From contig OZ345381.1 in NCBI GenBank assembly GCA_977006965.1, positions 1,178,001 through 1,242,000 of the forward strand: a DNA stretch of 64,000 nucleotides. The letters run 5' to 3'. This stretch comes from Phymatolithon calcareum (Eukaryota; Rhodophyta; Florideophyceae; Hapalidiales). The translations under genes and the position numbers were made by a program. Below, one piece after another: positions 11,701 to 22,992 of this stretch. Within the stretch, counting starts at the first letter, position 1; each line of letters starts with the position of its first letter. The notes below the pieces were generated by a model. That model had not been told where the DNA came from. It did no database searches and worked only from the letters and a program-made list of their open reading frames with translations.

Positions 11701-11882
11701 GCGATGCGCGCGGGGGAGCTTGCGACGTCCCTGGTCGTCTCGGCGCCGAAGCGCCATGGGTGAGTTTACCGACTTCCCGAGTCTGCCGTGCCGAGCGGCG
11801 ATCCACGCGGGGGGGTTACTGACGTCCCCAGTCTTGTTTGCGCCGGAGCGCCTTGGGCGAGTTTAGCGACATCCCGGGTCTA
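11701..11882. repeat. GC-rich tandem duplication of about 97 bp
   Basis: Unit 1 starts at 11701 and unit 2 at 11798. Both contain, in order, gcgat, cgcggggg, gacgtccc, gcgccg-agcgcc, ggg(t/c)gagttta, a cgac-tcccg box and gtct. The copies differ by many substitutions, so the duplication is old. Confidence 0.6.
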
Positions 11883-12283
11883 ATATCGGCGTATAGCGGT
11901 AAGGGTATTTTAAATGACCTCAAAATCCTATCAAAAGCCGTAGAGCAGCAAAGATATTGGAGGACTCATGAAAATGATAAATTGCAGAGACGCAAAACAG
12001 TGCGGAAATTGTGCAAGTGTTTTCCCCTGTTGCGCGCACGACAATGTGTAGAGCCTTGAAAATAAAGTGCGACTTGCCGCATTTTGTATCAGACACTTTC
12101 GTTACGGAACCAAAATCTTCATAGATTTGATGGACTATTTTGGGTGCTTGTTGTGCCCAAAGCATCCGACATGGACCCTCACTTTAGTGCTGAAGAGTAC
12201 AAGTATTACATGACACCGCCGGAAAACGGAGGGATTCTAAAACAGCATAATACTCCAAAGGATAATCAGGCCCGCTGTAAAGT

Positions 12284-12291
12284 GCTCCAGG
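12284..12291 (+). repeat. 8-bp target site duplication, left (MITE copy 1)
   Basis: GCTCCAGG occurs directly before the CAGACTT terminus and again at 18609-18616 directly after the AAGTCTG terminus. An 8-bp duplication is typical of hAT transposition. Confidence 0.85.
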
Positions 12292-12403
12292 CAGACTTTG
12301 GTCGCGTACTGTTTTATGCAATGGCGTTCCATGACGCAATACGGGAATACTATTCACAGCTCTGTGTGCTAGCAATAGTTACTGCAATAATCAGTGACAC
12401 CAC

Positions 12404-12538
12404 TGTGAAAGATATGGGCATGTCCGCTTTGTGCAGCTGACGTGCACGGCGGTCCTCGGTCGAGGCTCATGATGAGTCTGGACCATAAGGGGGAAGGTTT
12501 CTCATTAATTTGGACCAAAAGGGGATTATTTGGATATC
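12404..12538 (+). repeat. 5' LTR, left part only
   Basis: These 135 bp match the first 135 bp of the 3' LTR (17903-18037) with a single mismatch. Homology stops abruptly after the atatc at 12534-12538; the LTR interior (18038-18186) is missing here. Confidence 0.9.
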
Positions 12539-13040
12539 GACACCCGGTTCTCCCTTTGGTGGTGGTTCCGCAGCGTCAGACAGCACAGCGGAGTCGAGTA
12601 GCACCCCAGGCGAACCTAGACAGGTACCACCACTGCTCGCAACTCCTTTGCGTGCCAAGATAGTAAAAAATATCCCCTCTCCCTTTGGTTCAAGTTGCCT
12701 TACCTCCTTTGGCAAAGACTTAAAGCAAAACAACGTAGCAACGGGCTAACAGAGACAGAAACAGCACCTCTAATGGTACTTGTAGCAATAAAATCGGAAA
12801 CAGGAACACGAAGAACAGCAGCAAAGGCAATAGCAGCGCAGCAGCAATGGCAGTAACAGTAGCGCTTGCTCGTCTCTTCATTTTTCCGCATCCAGGTTGT
12901 CGGCAGGGCCATGAGCAGCAGTAGTGACAACTTGGCTTCACGCAAGTTGTACTGTTGAATCTCAGCACTGTGTGAGATCGCTTTTTCAATTAATATCTGA
13001 TGGCTTTTCAGATATGTCCCCGTCTGGGGGAATTCGCGAA

Positions 13041-13157
13041 TGTGATCAAACAGGCTCGTTTGTTCAGTGGAAGAACGTACGATTCGCAAAAGGTACTGTA
13101 GAAATGAAATAATTTCCGGCCTACGACCGACCGCGAAATAGCGTAACAGCTCACCTA
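13041..13157 (-). repeat. 5' LTR, right end in inverted orientation
   Basis: These 117 bp are the reverse complement of the last 117 bp of the 3' LTR (18187-18303), with about four mismatches. Together with 12404-12538 this suggests an inversion of 12539-13157 plus loss of 149 bp of LTR. Confidence 0.88.
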
Positions 13158-13168
13158 AACAACAGAAG

Positions 13169-14268
13169 ATGGCAAATAACGGAGACAGTCCAGGGTTTAT
13201 GGCCCATGTTGAGTTGACTGGCCTTAATGAGAAATTAGTTGGGCTGATATTGTCTGTTCGTGATCTTTCGACTTGTGTGGATGCTAGTGCCATGACCAGT
13301 GAGCAGTTGAAACAAGCATTTACCGAAATGTTCCCTCCTGCAGATCTCTTTTCGCCGGAAATTCGTTCTATGCCAACTATTTACGCCATTATTCGGGACT
13401 GGCTGAACCAGAAAGGTGCAAACTTAATCCCACACCCATCTCGTCGAATTGTTATGACGCTTGCAACAAGTATCTACGAAGGTAACGAGGATACTATTGC
13501 CGCTGAGGACATAGTAAGAGGGGTAATTGCGTGGGGAAGAGGTCCATCGGCATCTGCTGCATCGGCTGTATCTGGTCCTGATGGGAATGGAGACAGAAGC
13601 CGTACTGGTGACAATGGGCAATCTACCCACAAAATGGCGCACAATATCGCCATGCGGTTCAGGGATAATACCGCGAAGTTCTCTGGCGATATTAGTGAGG
13701 CCTGGATGGAATATGTTGCGAGTACCAACAAGTTGCTCGGGACTACAGCCTCACGTCAGCCCAAAAGCTGCAGTTTCTACATAATCTACTTCGTGGAGAC
13801 GCAAAGCGATTCTATCTCGATAGAGTCGACAACCACGGCGGTACCTTCCAACAGGCGATTGAAATCATAAACAACGAGTACAATTCAATTGTGCGCCAAA
13901 ACCGTGTGAAGAACTATCTTTCTGATGTGCGTTTGAACAAGTTTGTGGGAGAGGGACTGACTGAATCAGAAGCGCTTGAGAAGCTTTACAAACTGATAAT
14001 AAAGCTCTCACCGCAAGTTCCCCAATCTCACCGTGGAGACTCGCACAGAATTGAGTTCTTACGCAACGCAATTGTTGGGTCAAGTTGGGCAACAGAACCG
14101 TTAAGCCACATAGCTACACATTCGCTCACCTTTCAACAGCTGTATGGAGAGCTCGAAGCTGCTCTACACCTTCAAAAGGAGGCAAAGTTAGCCGTCATGA
14201 GAGACAGTGCTACAAGAAGGACCAAAACGTCGGACGCTCCTCAACCACAAGTACCTGGTATACTTTAA
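13169..14268 (+). pseudogene. Copia gag, frameshifted
   Basis: It starts at ATG 13169 just inside the element. The first frame runs to about 13740. There the homologous reading switches frame (QKLQFLHNLLRGDAKRF is read in the second frame, the classic Copia gag segment) and ends at 14268. The first frame ends uselessly at 13870. The intact protein would form the virus-like particle of the retrotransposon. The downstream zinc-knuckle part is separated by a stop. Confidence 0.8.
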
Positions 14269-14382
14269 CAGGGGCAAGGTCGCTATCTGAATCGTCACAA
14301 AGGCATAGGAAGCCGATCAAAACGTACACCGGTCCATAGGCTAAAGAGGACATCCTCAGAAACTTTCGATCCACTGACGGTT

Positions 14383-15189
14383 ATGGGTTGTTTTAACTGT
14401 GACGATCCAAATCACACGGTTAAAGAATGCCAGAAACCAATTGATGCCACCAAAGCTGCTCAACGTAAAATGGACTACTTTGCAAAGAAGAAAGGGAAAA
14501 CTCGAAATGCGCACATAGTGCTACTTGAGCTATGCAAACAACTCGACCGTGCAGAGGAAGAACCTGTCCTCGATGACGTTAAATGTGATGCCGATGACAC
14601 AGAGCCAGACATAACAGATGCAGATCTCTTCGAGGCCCTTATTTCATATACAGAGATACCCAATATCTTGGAGCAGTCCAAGACAGAAGTGGAATCCAAC
14701 AAAACTTGTGTACCATTTAAGATCCATGTTACCGTTCAGAACGAGAATGTTTTCAACGGAGCATGTTTCGACACCGAGGCTAAAAGATCTGTAGTCGGAA
14801 GAGATCAAGCTGAAGCATATTACCGGTTCATGGGAATTCCGCTCGTCATCGAAACGGACTCTACAAACACTCCAAGAGTGTATAAGTTCGGAGGCCACTG
14901 AAAGCATAGCATTGGGAAGGCAAAATTTCGTATTCCTTATGCTGATAACAGGCACATGATTATCGCTGTAGACGTTGTTGATCTCAATGTTCCTTTACTG
15001 ATTGGTTTGGATGTTATGGACGCGTGCGATTTGATGGCTGATACTGTGGACAGTCGTCTTGTCTGCAAGAATCCTCCTTGGAGCGCTCCTCTTGTTCGGA
15101 AACTTGTCACGTCTATTACGAATGGGACTACGAGACAATGTGCACGGAGACAGAGTTGAAAAGAATCCCTCGTCACTTTTATCACCCAT
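14383..15189 (+). pseudogene. Copia gag-pol junction: CCHC knuckle and protease region, broken
   Basis: The zinc knuckle is CFNCDDPNHTVKEC (C-x2-C-x4-H-x4-C). It is followed by an acidic linker and a protease-like segment where the catalytic DTG/DSG appears as DTE, so the protease is probably dead. A stop at 14899-14901 interrupts the frame. The frame then changes near 15110, and another stop follows near 15187. An LLIGLDVMDACDLM segment fits the C-terminal half of a retropepsin. Confidence 0.75.
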
Positions 15190-17714
15190 AGCCGGACAAG
15201 ATTTACAACTTGATGAGCAGAGCAGGTGACCCAGATGCCAACGCAGAGACGCTAAAAATGCTTGACAAACATACTCGAGATTGCGAGGTTTGTCAGCGTC
15301 TTGCAGAACAGCCTGGAAGGTTTCGTGTCTCTTTTCCAAACGAAGACATTGTGTTCAATCGCATCGTTCTAATGGACATAATGTATCTGGAGTCTAAACC
15401 GGTACTACACATAATTTGCAAAGACACGCTTTTCAGTGTTGCTGTATTTCTTCAAGGAGAAAGCACTGCCGCTATCTGGAAAGCCTACACCAAACATTAG
15501 GTTAATCCTTACGTCTGCTACTCAAAATGCATTCATGTTGATCAAGGACGTCAATTCCAGTGCGATGAGTGGAAGAACATGCTAAAATCCTTTGGTATCA
15601 AATCGCTTGATTCAGGGGTTGAAAGTCATAACGCTCTTGGTGTTGGTGAGCGTTACCATCTGTTTCTGCGACAGATATTTCGAAAAGTTAGGACAGTGCA
15701 TCGAAACATACCGCTTGATGATGCACTTGCACTTGCCGTCCAAGCAATGAACTGTACCGCTGGACCGAGCGGATTATCACCAACGCTTCTTGTGTTTGGC
15801 GTTGTACCACAATTCCCTTCCGGATTTTTGGATCTCCCGGGACAACGAGAACGCATGAAGGCTATGAAAGTGGCAAGGGATGAAATGGTTAAAACCATTG
15901 CTTCGGCAAGGCTAAAGAAAGCAATTCGAAAAGGTGTTCCAAGTGCATCGGATAATGAACTGATGATTGGAATGGAAGTGCTAATGTATAGGGAGAAACT
16001 AGTGAAAAAATGGGTGGGCCCCTATACAGTTGTCGCGGGAGACAACAAAAACTTTTGGCTGGATGTAGGTGGGAACCTGACGCTTGTCTCTGTGGACAAA
16101 ATCAAGGAATACAGAAGGGCAAATGAGGAAGTGGTGCACATTATTGAACCACCACCAATCTCTGAACCAATTCCGAAAGCTTCTCATGACCTTCGGGATA
16201 TGGACAAAATATTTGAACGAGTTATCGCAGGCGAAGTGTTCTTATCTCAGCTGCAACGGAAATTTGCAACACTGACTATAAGAACAGAAGGTACTGAAAG
16301 TGTCGACGAAACCCCGAGCAGCATTCTTCTTACCGAAATTATCGACAAAGACGATCCGAGATCAAATTCCACACCGTTTTTTGCAGCAAGAAAGTCTGAA
16401 ATTGACAACTTAATAGCTCGGAATACCTGGTCTGTCGTGAAAATGCAATCCATACCTCGCAAAGCCAATATAATAAGCGGTCGCTTTGTCGAAACCTTGA
16501 AAAATGTTGGGACGGATAGAGAAACCGCCAAAGCAAGGTATTTAGGTCAAGGTTTTAAGGACGACATGAAGCCATTTTTAGTCCACAATAACCCAACCCT
16601 ACGTCAAAGCTCAACCAAGATTACTGCATCGTCTGCCGCCATTAAGGGATTCCGTGTTTCTTTCCTTGACGTAACGCAGGCATATCTACAGGCAAAGGAA
16701 AAATTCTCAAGAGAGATATATCTTAAGCCACGCCCAAAAGATATGGATCTATTTGGACTTTGCTCTGATGAAGTGTTACGTCTCGAGAAATCTCTGTACG
16801 GAATATGTGATGCCGGAGACTACTGGGGCGAGACTTTCACAGATCATGTCAAGAATGATTTGAATATGGTTTCTATTAATGGTGATCCTTCTCTCCACGT
16901 GAAGAAACTCAACTCTGAAAACATCGGACTCCTTGGAAGCTATTTTGACGACTTAATGTTTGCTGGAAGTACTGCTTTCAAAACTGAAATTGTCAAAACA
17001 ATGACAAAATTTGAAACCAAGCCGATTCAGTGGGACAACTTTGAGTTTGTTGGTGTTTCCATTAGAACTATACCGAGTGCTAATAGTAAGTCAGAGCTAC
17101 ACTTAAGCCAGCCTGAATACCTGGACAAAGCACGGGAACTTCCTCTTGACACGACCTTCGATATGTTTCGATCCATTCGTGCTGTTATTGGATGGCTTGC
17201 TCACAGTCTCCCGGATATTTGTTGTGCTATTAACCGATCCGCGCAAGTTACTGATAAGGTCTTTGACAAGAAAAATATCAAGGAACTGAATGGGTCAATC
17301 CACCGGATTAAGCAGAGCTCAGACTTGTGTTTAAAGTATAGAGCTTTGGATCCCGATTCCTTGCATCTTCGTGTCTATGCAGATGCATCGTTTGCGTCAA
17401 ACGAGGACTCATCATATCAACTGGGATACATTATCTTGTTACATGACAAAGACAACAACTGTCATGTTCTTGCCTACAGCAGTAGGAAGTCCAAACGTGT
17501 TGTAAGGTTCATCATGGCCGGTGAAATATATGCATTCTCTGCCGTTTTTGACCATGGCTTTATTATTAAGCACGATCTTGAGATGATACTGGTGTGCAAA
17601 ATTCCGCTGTCTATGTTTACGGACTCTAAGCAGATCTTTGACGTCATTACTCGTGCTTCCCATACTGCCGAAAAACGGCTGATGATTGATATTGCAGCTA
17701 TAAGAGAGGCCTAG
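15190..17714 (+). pseudogene. Copia pol: integrase, reverse transcriptase, RNase H, broken
   Basis: A stop at 15498-15500 lies inside the integrase. The HVDQG and ESHNALG/GERYH motifs of the integrase core follow. From 15579 the frame is open for 711 codons: integrase end, the RT with FLDVTQAYLQ and the active-site box YFDDL (usually YVDDL), and RNase H with YADASFA and FTDSK. A stop at 17712-17714 precedes the expected C-terminus, which is still readable as ENPADGMTK downstream. Reverse transcription and integration functions are inferred from family; this copy cannot make a full polyprotein. Confidence 0.88.
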
Positions 17715-17902
17715 AACAAGAATGAAATATGTAATGTCGGTCTCGTTTCTGGAGGCGAAAATCCAGCAGACGGCATGACCAAGCCCGGCTTCTGCTTCGC
17801 CCTCTTCAATTTGCTTAATACCGGATTTGGTAACACGCCTGTTGTGCAGTGGATCTATCGCGTTTAAGACTACCACGACCTCGAATTTTAAAAGGGCGGG
17901 AC

Positions 17903-18303
17903 TGTGAAAGATATGGGCATGTCCGCTTTGTGCAGCTGACGTGCACGGCGGTCCTCGGTCGAGGCTCATGATGAGTCTGGACCATAAGGGGGAAGGTTTC
18001 TCATTAATTTGGACCAAAAGGGGATTATTTGTATATCTGGACCACAGGGGCAGTGGTCCTAGAATGGGTCATGTAAATCACTATATACACTGGTGTTGAG
18101 TAGCAAGCAGTGGAAGAAACCAAGAAAGAAGTAAAGCGTGCTGAATTTGCAAAGTGCCAAGGTGGAGTAACTAGCGTCATCGGTCGTAGGTGAGCTGTTA
18201 CGCTATTTCGCGGTCGGTCGTAGGCCGGAAATTATTGCATTTCTACAGTACCTTTTGTGAATCGTACGTTCTTCCACTGAAAAAACGACCCTGTTTGATC
18301 ACA
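17903..18303 (+). repeat. 3' LTR, complete (401 bp)
   Basis: It starts TGTGA and ends TCACA, giving the terminal TG..CA inverted pair. The purine tract lies immediately upstream. It is the only complete LTR copy in the window. Confidence 0.88.
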
Positions 18304-18837
18304 ACCACAATAGGTTATTTTTATGGCAATCGCAACAAAACGATGTACTTCACAAGTAGGGAATAGGGAATAACGTAGCTGAACTAGCGTCTGTAATTAC
18401 TTTGTTCAATACATGTGCTGTTTGGAACGTGGTTGAACGTGCGTCAGCATCGTAGTACATTTTTATAAATCGCTCTGTAATCTGGATTGGATGCTAACAT
18501 AGGCAACGTAGTGTGCTGAAATAAGAAAATATTCTTGGTTCTGCAATAGACTATTCCTATTCAATATTGCAATAAACGGGAATTGAAATTAATTATGACC
18601 TAAGTCTGGCTCCAGGACACTATTTAAACGTTCACGCCAAGGAAGAGGGGAAAGAGACGAAAGTGTAGATAGATCTATAGATTCGTTGCATGGAGAAGGC
18701 CTTATGGGGCTAAACCAAGAAATCATCGAGTCATTGTAACGAATACATTAAGATGTCTCATCTCGCAATTTGTTTCGTAAGTTCGGCGTCCCCCTTCACT
18801 CATAACTGTAAAAGGCAGGGCTATCAGTCGACGAGAA

Positions 18838-18888
18838 GAATGCCTAGTAGAGGCATAGCCAATTTGACTATGCCTCTACTATGCATTC
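18838..18888. repeat. Hairpin with 21-bp arms
   Basis: 18838-18858 and 18868-18888 are reverse complements with one mismatch and a 9-nt loop. Confidence 0.85.
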
Positions 18889-18926
18889 TACTGCAAAAAC
18901 AGCATTTGTGATCGTTCGACGCAGAT

Positions 18927-18957
18927 GACGAGTCCCTGTATTATACAGGGACTCGTC
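18927..18957. repeat. Perfect hairpin with 14-bp arms
   Basis: 18927-18940 and 18944-18957 pair exactly around tta, about 40 bp from the previous hairpin. Confidence 0.85.
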
Positions 18958-20483
18958 GTTTTCCATATTTTCAATTATGGAAACGCTGTAGAATATTAGA
19001 GAGTCAGTGCCTTCTCCGTGCTTAGCATTTCTTCAAAGCCCAGTGCAGGAGAGGAAAGAAGGTAACGAGATGACCAGCTACCGTGAGCATCGAAAATGGT
19101 TTCCGACCCGGTCATTCCATTGAAGGATGGCGGTTGAAGATTAGCTGTGTAGAGATATTGATGTGAAGCTCCCCGAAGGTCTGCACTTGTGCAGCTTTGA
19201 GTTGTTGTGACATCAAGTACCACTCGTATCTGTTAAAGTCTACTGTAGCCGTAACAAAGCATTGGAAAAAATAATTGCTATTGTAATTATTTAAATTATT
19301 GTTCCAATAATTTATTCCTGAGTCTCGCATATTTATTGTATTTATTGAGATCGTCGTGGTTGCGACAATTATTGTATCGGACTCCTCATTTTTTCGATCC
19401 GGTTATTCTATCGCGACAGAAAGTAGCAAGAAGGATCCAATAATTCGGGGAATAACCAGTTATTTATACCTCGCTGAACTTGAATACAATAATTTATTGC
19501 TTCTGCGTTCAACAATAAATTATTTATTCTCGACACTTTTCGAGAAAAGAATAAAAATAAATAAATAATTCCAATGCTTTGAGCCGTAAGGATGTGGAGT
19601 TGTTCTAGAACAACTTCAAAAAATCGCGAAAAAGAAGAAAAGCCCAGTTCACAATTTGCTTGGTTCTTGCGTAACCTCTTCAGGTGGTGTTCCGATTGTG
19701 GTCACTGAGGGAACCTTCCGCTTGCAAATCTTATGGGCAGCTGTTGATGTCGTACTTTCGCAAACCTGAGAATGGCTGGGATAACGTCTGGTTCGTCGTA
19801 CAGTATTATTCTCTTTCTCATTGATTCGAACTGTTCGCCTTCTTTAGTAACCAGGAGTCGTTGGAGTTGCCCAGTGGTTTTCCATTCCTGCATATGCTTG
19901 AAGGGCCAAAGTTTTAGGTGTTCGCCTCGCGGATCACGGCTAGGAATGTGCATCGCCACTCAAGTATCAACTGAATAGTTGACTATCAGTCTCATTTTAG
20001 GGATATCAATGAATATCAGAACTTTCCAAAAGTATCAACTACTGATGCGTTCTGGACGACATGTGTTCATTCTGCCAGGAAAATTGTTTAGCCTTCAAAA
20101 TTATTAGATATGCGACATGTGTTGCGTTTACGCAAACTAAGATATTCATTGCTGGCAGCTGATATTCAGTGATAACGAAAATAGGAATATCAGTTCCTGT
20201 GTGTTTTCAGGTGATATTATATCATATCGTTGATATAATATCAATATTTCGGGGAAACTATCAACAGATCAACTGTTGATCAGACCTCAGAATTTCATTG
20301 CTACTCAACAATTCCTGGTCACGGCCAAGCAGCAGGAAGTTTTGTTCTGAGGTTTGATTGGCTGTTTCTAAAAATACAACCAATTGAAAGTCGACACTTG
20401 GACACTGCAAGAATACCTCCGGACGGCGTCTCGCCCGCGACCGATGCCTAAGGCTCGGCTGCGTAGAACCCTCCAGGCGAAAC

Positions 20484-21635
20484 ATGCCGCCGGCAAGAAC
20501 TGCCCGCGCGCGGATGCGCGCGCAGGCCCTTCAAAATAAGCGGCAGGCCCGAGCAGTAGCCGCCGGTCTCCAGAATGCATCTAGCGCGGCAGCGTCTCGC
20601 CCCGGTCCATCCCCGGCACCCGTGTCAACAGCCGCGACCGCCGCGTTCCCGATGTCGCTAGCAACAGGATTATTGCATCTCGAGCGCGGTGAGACGACCT
20701 CCGCAATTTCATGTCTTCGGCGAGCGACAACCGAAAACGGCACGAGCAGTGCCGCCTCAGACGCTCTGGCTCGCGCTCTCCTGGAGGCTGGCGACCCTTC
20801 AGCTGCAGAAGCGGAGCTCCGACGCGGCCTCAATGCCTGTCCGCCGAGCTTTGAGCGACGAATGAATCTGGCGCAACTGGCGTATGATGCCTCGGAGGCG
20901 ATAGCTCATCTCGAGACGGGACTCTCGGAGTTGGCCGCCATGTCGTGCGGAGAGGATGAGAAGCGCGTGTTGCGTGCACGCGCCAATTGCGCGCTTGCTG
21001 AGACACTGCTCACAGCGGCAGAGAACGGTGCGGAGGAGGAAGTGGGTGTGATGGATGCGCGATGTGAGCGCGCTGTAGCGGCTGCCATTGCGGACGCGGT
21101 GGCTGGGGAACCTGCTGAAATTGAGGCTCAACTCTGTCTTGGCAATTTGAGATTGAGTCAGGGGAGAATGGAGGATGCTCGTGCTGCCATGCGTGCGGTG
21201 TGGAGCTCTTTGGCTAATCCGTTGCAGACTATTGCGGAGTCGGTTAGAAACGGCGATGGGGCGAATTTCTCAGAGGAGACGGTGCAAGCTCTGATGGTGC
21301 TTCCAGAGGCACATGTGCGCATCGCGATTGGGAAACAGTTTGTTGAAACTGCGCTGTGGAGTTTTGGGATACGTGTGCTGGAGAGTGTGTTGTTGGAATG
21401 CGACTTTAATGTGGAGGTTTGGTATATGCTTGCGCTTTGTTATTTGCGCAATGGGAAAGTTTCAGATGCGAGGGATGCGGTTACTTGTTTGAGCGAGGCG
21501 AGGGAATCACCAGACGGGTTTGATGGGACATTGGATGATGCGTTTTTGGGGGAGCTTGTGAAGGAAATTGAAGAGGAAGAGAAAAAGATTGGAGCAGCCG
21601 CCGATCGGGACAACGACGACATGGATGACAGCTAA
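20484..21635 (+). CDS. TPR protein, probable Acl4-like ribosomal-protein chaperone
   Basis: The 383-residue product starts at a clear ATG. The first 35 residues are Arg/Ala/Gln rich and basic. Residues from about 57 onward form TPR-like helical pairs (GLLHLERGETTSAISCLRRA, LARALLEAGDPSAAEAELRRGL, VWYMLALCYLRNGKVSDARDA). The C-terminus is very acidic (EEEEKK, then DNDDMDDS). This layout, including the late LALCYL repeat and acidic tail, fits Acl4 of yeast, which escorts ribosomal protein uL4 to the nucleolus. The assignment beyond TPR protein is inference. The gene is very GC-rich and has no intron. Confidence 0.8.
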   Translation: MPPARTARARMRAQALQNKRQARAVAAGLQNASSAAASRPGPSPAPVSTAATAAFPMSLATGLLHLERGETTSAISCLRRATTENGTSSAASDALARALLEAGDPSAAEAELRRGLNACPPSFERRMNLAQLAYDASEAIAHLETGLSELAAMSCGEDEKRVLRARANCALAETLLTAAENGAEEEVGVMDARCERAVAAAIADAVAGEPAEIEAQLCLGNLRLSQGRMEDARAAMRAVWSSLANPLQTIAESVRNGDGANFSEETVQALMVLPEAHVRIAIGKQFVETALWSFGIRVLESVLLECDFNVEVWYMLALCYLRNGKVSDARDAVTCLSEARESPDGFDGTLDDAFLGELVKEIEEEEKKIGAAADRDNDDMDDS

Positions 21636-21840
21636 TGCTGCCACTTTGTGATCGAGTCGAGTATGTATAATTGGGACTTGGGGTTAGACTGGGTGGATAG
21701 GGGAGGCAATACGGCCATTTTGAGGGTTGAATGTGTATACAAGAGACGGTTGACAAACTCTTTAATGAAGTTAAAGACGAACAAAGCCAACAGATGGACC
21801 AAACCATTCGACAAAGATTAAGCTATAAGACCCTTTTTTC

Positions 21841-22992
21841 TCACTTTGCACTGACCTTTTTCAGTCGATCCCTGAACGCCTTCTTTCTCATCTTCTCATC
21901 ATGCTTTGCCTGTTTTTCACGACTCATTTTCGCTACCGCCGCTTCCTTTTCCTTCTTCTTCGCCTCTTTCTCAGCCGCAATCTCTTCCCTACGTATCTTT
22001 TGTTTGATTTTCTCCTCCTCCGCGACAACTACTCTTCTAAGCTCGATAGCCTTTTTCTTAGCCGCCGGCGAAATTTTCACATTCGCCGCGATGTCCACGA
22101 GTGCGCACACCACCTCCGACACAGTTTTCACAAAAATTTCCCTCTTCTCCTGCGCTTCCGGCAGCGTGGCCTCTACACGAACGATTTTCTTCGCCATTCC
22201 GCACTGCGGTTCCCAGGTCGCGCAATTCGTTGCAAAGTCCGTCACATGAACGCTACGCAAATTGTCCCTGACATCCGCAAGCATCTCCTTAACTCTGCCT
22301 GTCAGCACAGCGGAAACAGAGTCCTTGTGCTCAGCCATAACGACAAAATCGCCCTCGATACCGGTGTAATCCGCAATCTCCCCGGCGAGTTTCTGAGCAC
22401 TCTTAAGCGCTTCGCCGTCACGCACTTCACGCCAGCGTGCGAGCTGGCGACGCTGCATAAGTAGCACGGACACAGGGTCCATAATATTAGAATCAATCGG
22501 CGCGATAACGACAATAGATTCAGGTTCCGTGGCGCGGAAGAGCGCACCGGTCACAGCGAAGAGATCCTGACGGGGACGGAGTTGCAGCGCCGCCACAAAA
22601 CCAGTAGTGCGTAATCGACCCGTGGCATAGTACCAGAATTTCGTTGCACCATCGCGAATAAGCCGCTTCCCGGGTCCGCCCGCGACACCCAGAGAGGCAA
22701 ATTGAGATTCGAGCGCAGAGTCCAATGTGTCGGCCAGTCGCTTTGCGAGAGTGATGTTGCGGCGAACACCGACGACAAAGTTTATCACGAAGATTACGAC
22801 GACCAGAACCAGAAAGGCCTCGAAGGACTTCAGGGCAGTGGCGTCAAGGTCGAGGGGGTTCATTAGCATACTCGCACCGGGGCCTGGTGCTTTGGAGCCA
22901 GCAGCCGCCGGATCAGCGGCATTGGCAGGGAGGACGATGGCGGCCAGACAAAGCGCTGGAAGCAATACGGCGTGCAGAGAGGGGGTACCCAT
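21841..22992 (-). CDS. CCDC47-like ER membrane protein (PAT complex)
   Basis: The 383-residue product belongs to the CCDC47/DUF1682 family, part of the ER translocon-associated PAT complex that helps multipass membrane proteins fold. An N-terminal signal peptide (about 1-26, HAVLLPALCLAAIVLPANA) is followed by a membrane span at about 54-75. A globular middle includes the conserved WYATGR-like stretch (here WYYATGR). The C-terminus is a highly charged Lys/Glu coiled coil with KMSREKQAKHDEK, the family signature. The frame extends upstream to a TTG at 23106, but the ATG at 22992 gives the signal peptide and is chosen. The animal protein is about 100 residues longer. Confidence 0.88.
   Translation of the reverse strand: MGTPSLHAVLLPALCLAAIVLPANAADPAAAGSKAPGPGASMLMNPLDLDATALKSFEAFLVLVVVIFVINFVVGVRRNITLAKRLADTLDSALESQFASLGVAGGPGKRLIRDGATKFWYYATGRLRTTGFVAALQLRPRQDLFAVTGALFRATEPESIVVIAPIDSNIMDPVSVLLMQRRQLARWREVRDGEALKSAQKLAGEIADYTGIEGDFVVMAEHKDSVSAVLTGRVKEMLADVRDNLRSVHVTDFATNCATWEPQCGMAKKIVRVEATLPEAQEKREIFVKTVSEVVCALVDIAANVKISPAAKKKAIELRRVVVAEEEKIKQKIRREEIAAEKEAKKKEKEAAVAKMSREKQAKHDEKMRKKAFRDRLKKVSAK

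Larger units (their letters stand above)
9253..12283. other. Gene-poor stretch with repeats
   Basis: No intact gene is recognised. It holds a long inverted repeat (9842-9963), an armadillo-like fragment (10956-11192) and a GC-rich tandem duplication (11701-11882). The rest shows only short frames without motifs. Confidence 0.5.
12404..18303 (+). mobile_element. Ty1/Copia-type LTR retrotransposon, decayed, nested in MITE copy 1
   Basis: The 5.9-kb element begins TGTGAAAG and ends GATCACA. It is flanked by the 5-bp duplication ACCAC (12399-12403 and 18304-18308). Internal order is gag, CCHC zinc knuckle, aspartic protease, integrase, reverse transcriptase, RNase H, which is the Copia (Pseudoviridae) order with integrase before reverse transcriptase. 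A purine tract (about 17890-17901) ends just before the 3' LTR. Frameshifts and in-frame stops in gag and pol show it is not autonomous. The 5' LTR is rearranged. No primer-binding site complementary to a tRNA could be recognised. Confidence 0.93.
12292..18608 (+). mobile_element. hAT-like MITE copy 1, split by a Copia insertion
   Basis: The MITE itself is about 412 bp: 12292-12403 plus 18309-18608. Its ends are CAGACTTTGGTC and, inverted, CAGACTTAGGTC (11 of 12 identical). It is flanked by the 8-bp duplication GCTCCAGG. A second copy at 33404-33820 carries the same sequence without interruption, so the ends and the insertion point are directly supported. It has no coding capacity and must have been mobilised by a transposase encoded elsewhere. 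The assignment to hAT rests on the 8-bp duplication and the CAG-starting terminal repeats. Confidence 0.85.
18609..20483. other. AT-rich gene-free stretch
   Basis: No gene is seen in about 1.9 kb. It contains two foldback hairpins (18838-18888 and 18927-18957) and an AT-rich stretch of imperfect aataatttatt repeats at about 19260-19570. Confidence 0.55.

Noticed and set aside
11411-11806. 131-codon minus-strand frame over the GC-rich duplication
   Set aside because: It follows the tandem repeat composition and has no domain.
12700-13293. 197-codon minus-strand frame inside the Copia element
   Set aside because: It runs across the inverted LTR end and the start of gag on the other strand; it is a by-product of the rearranged 5' region.
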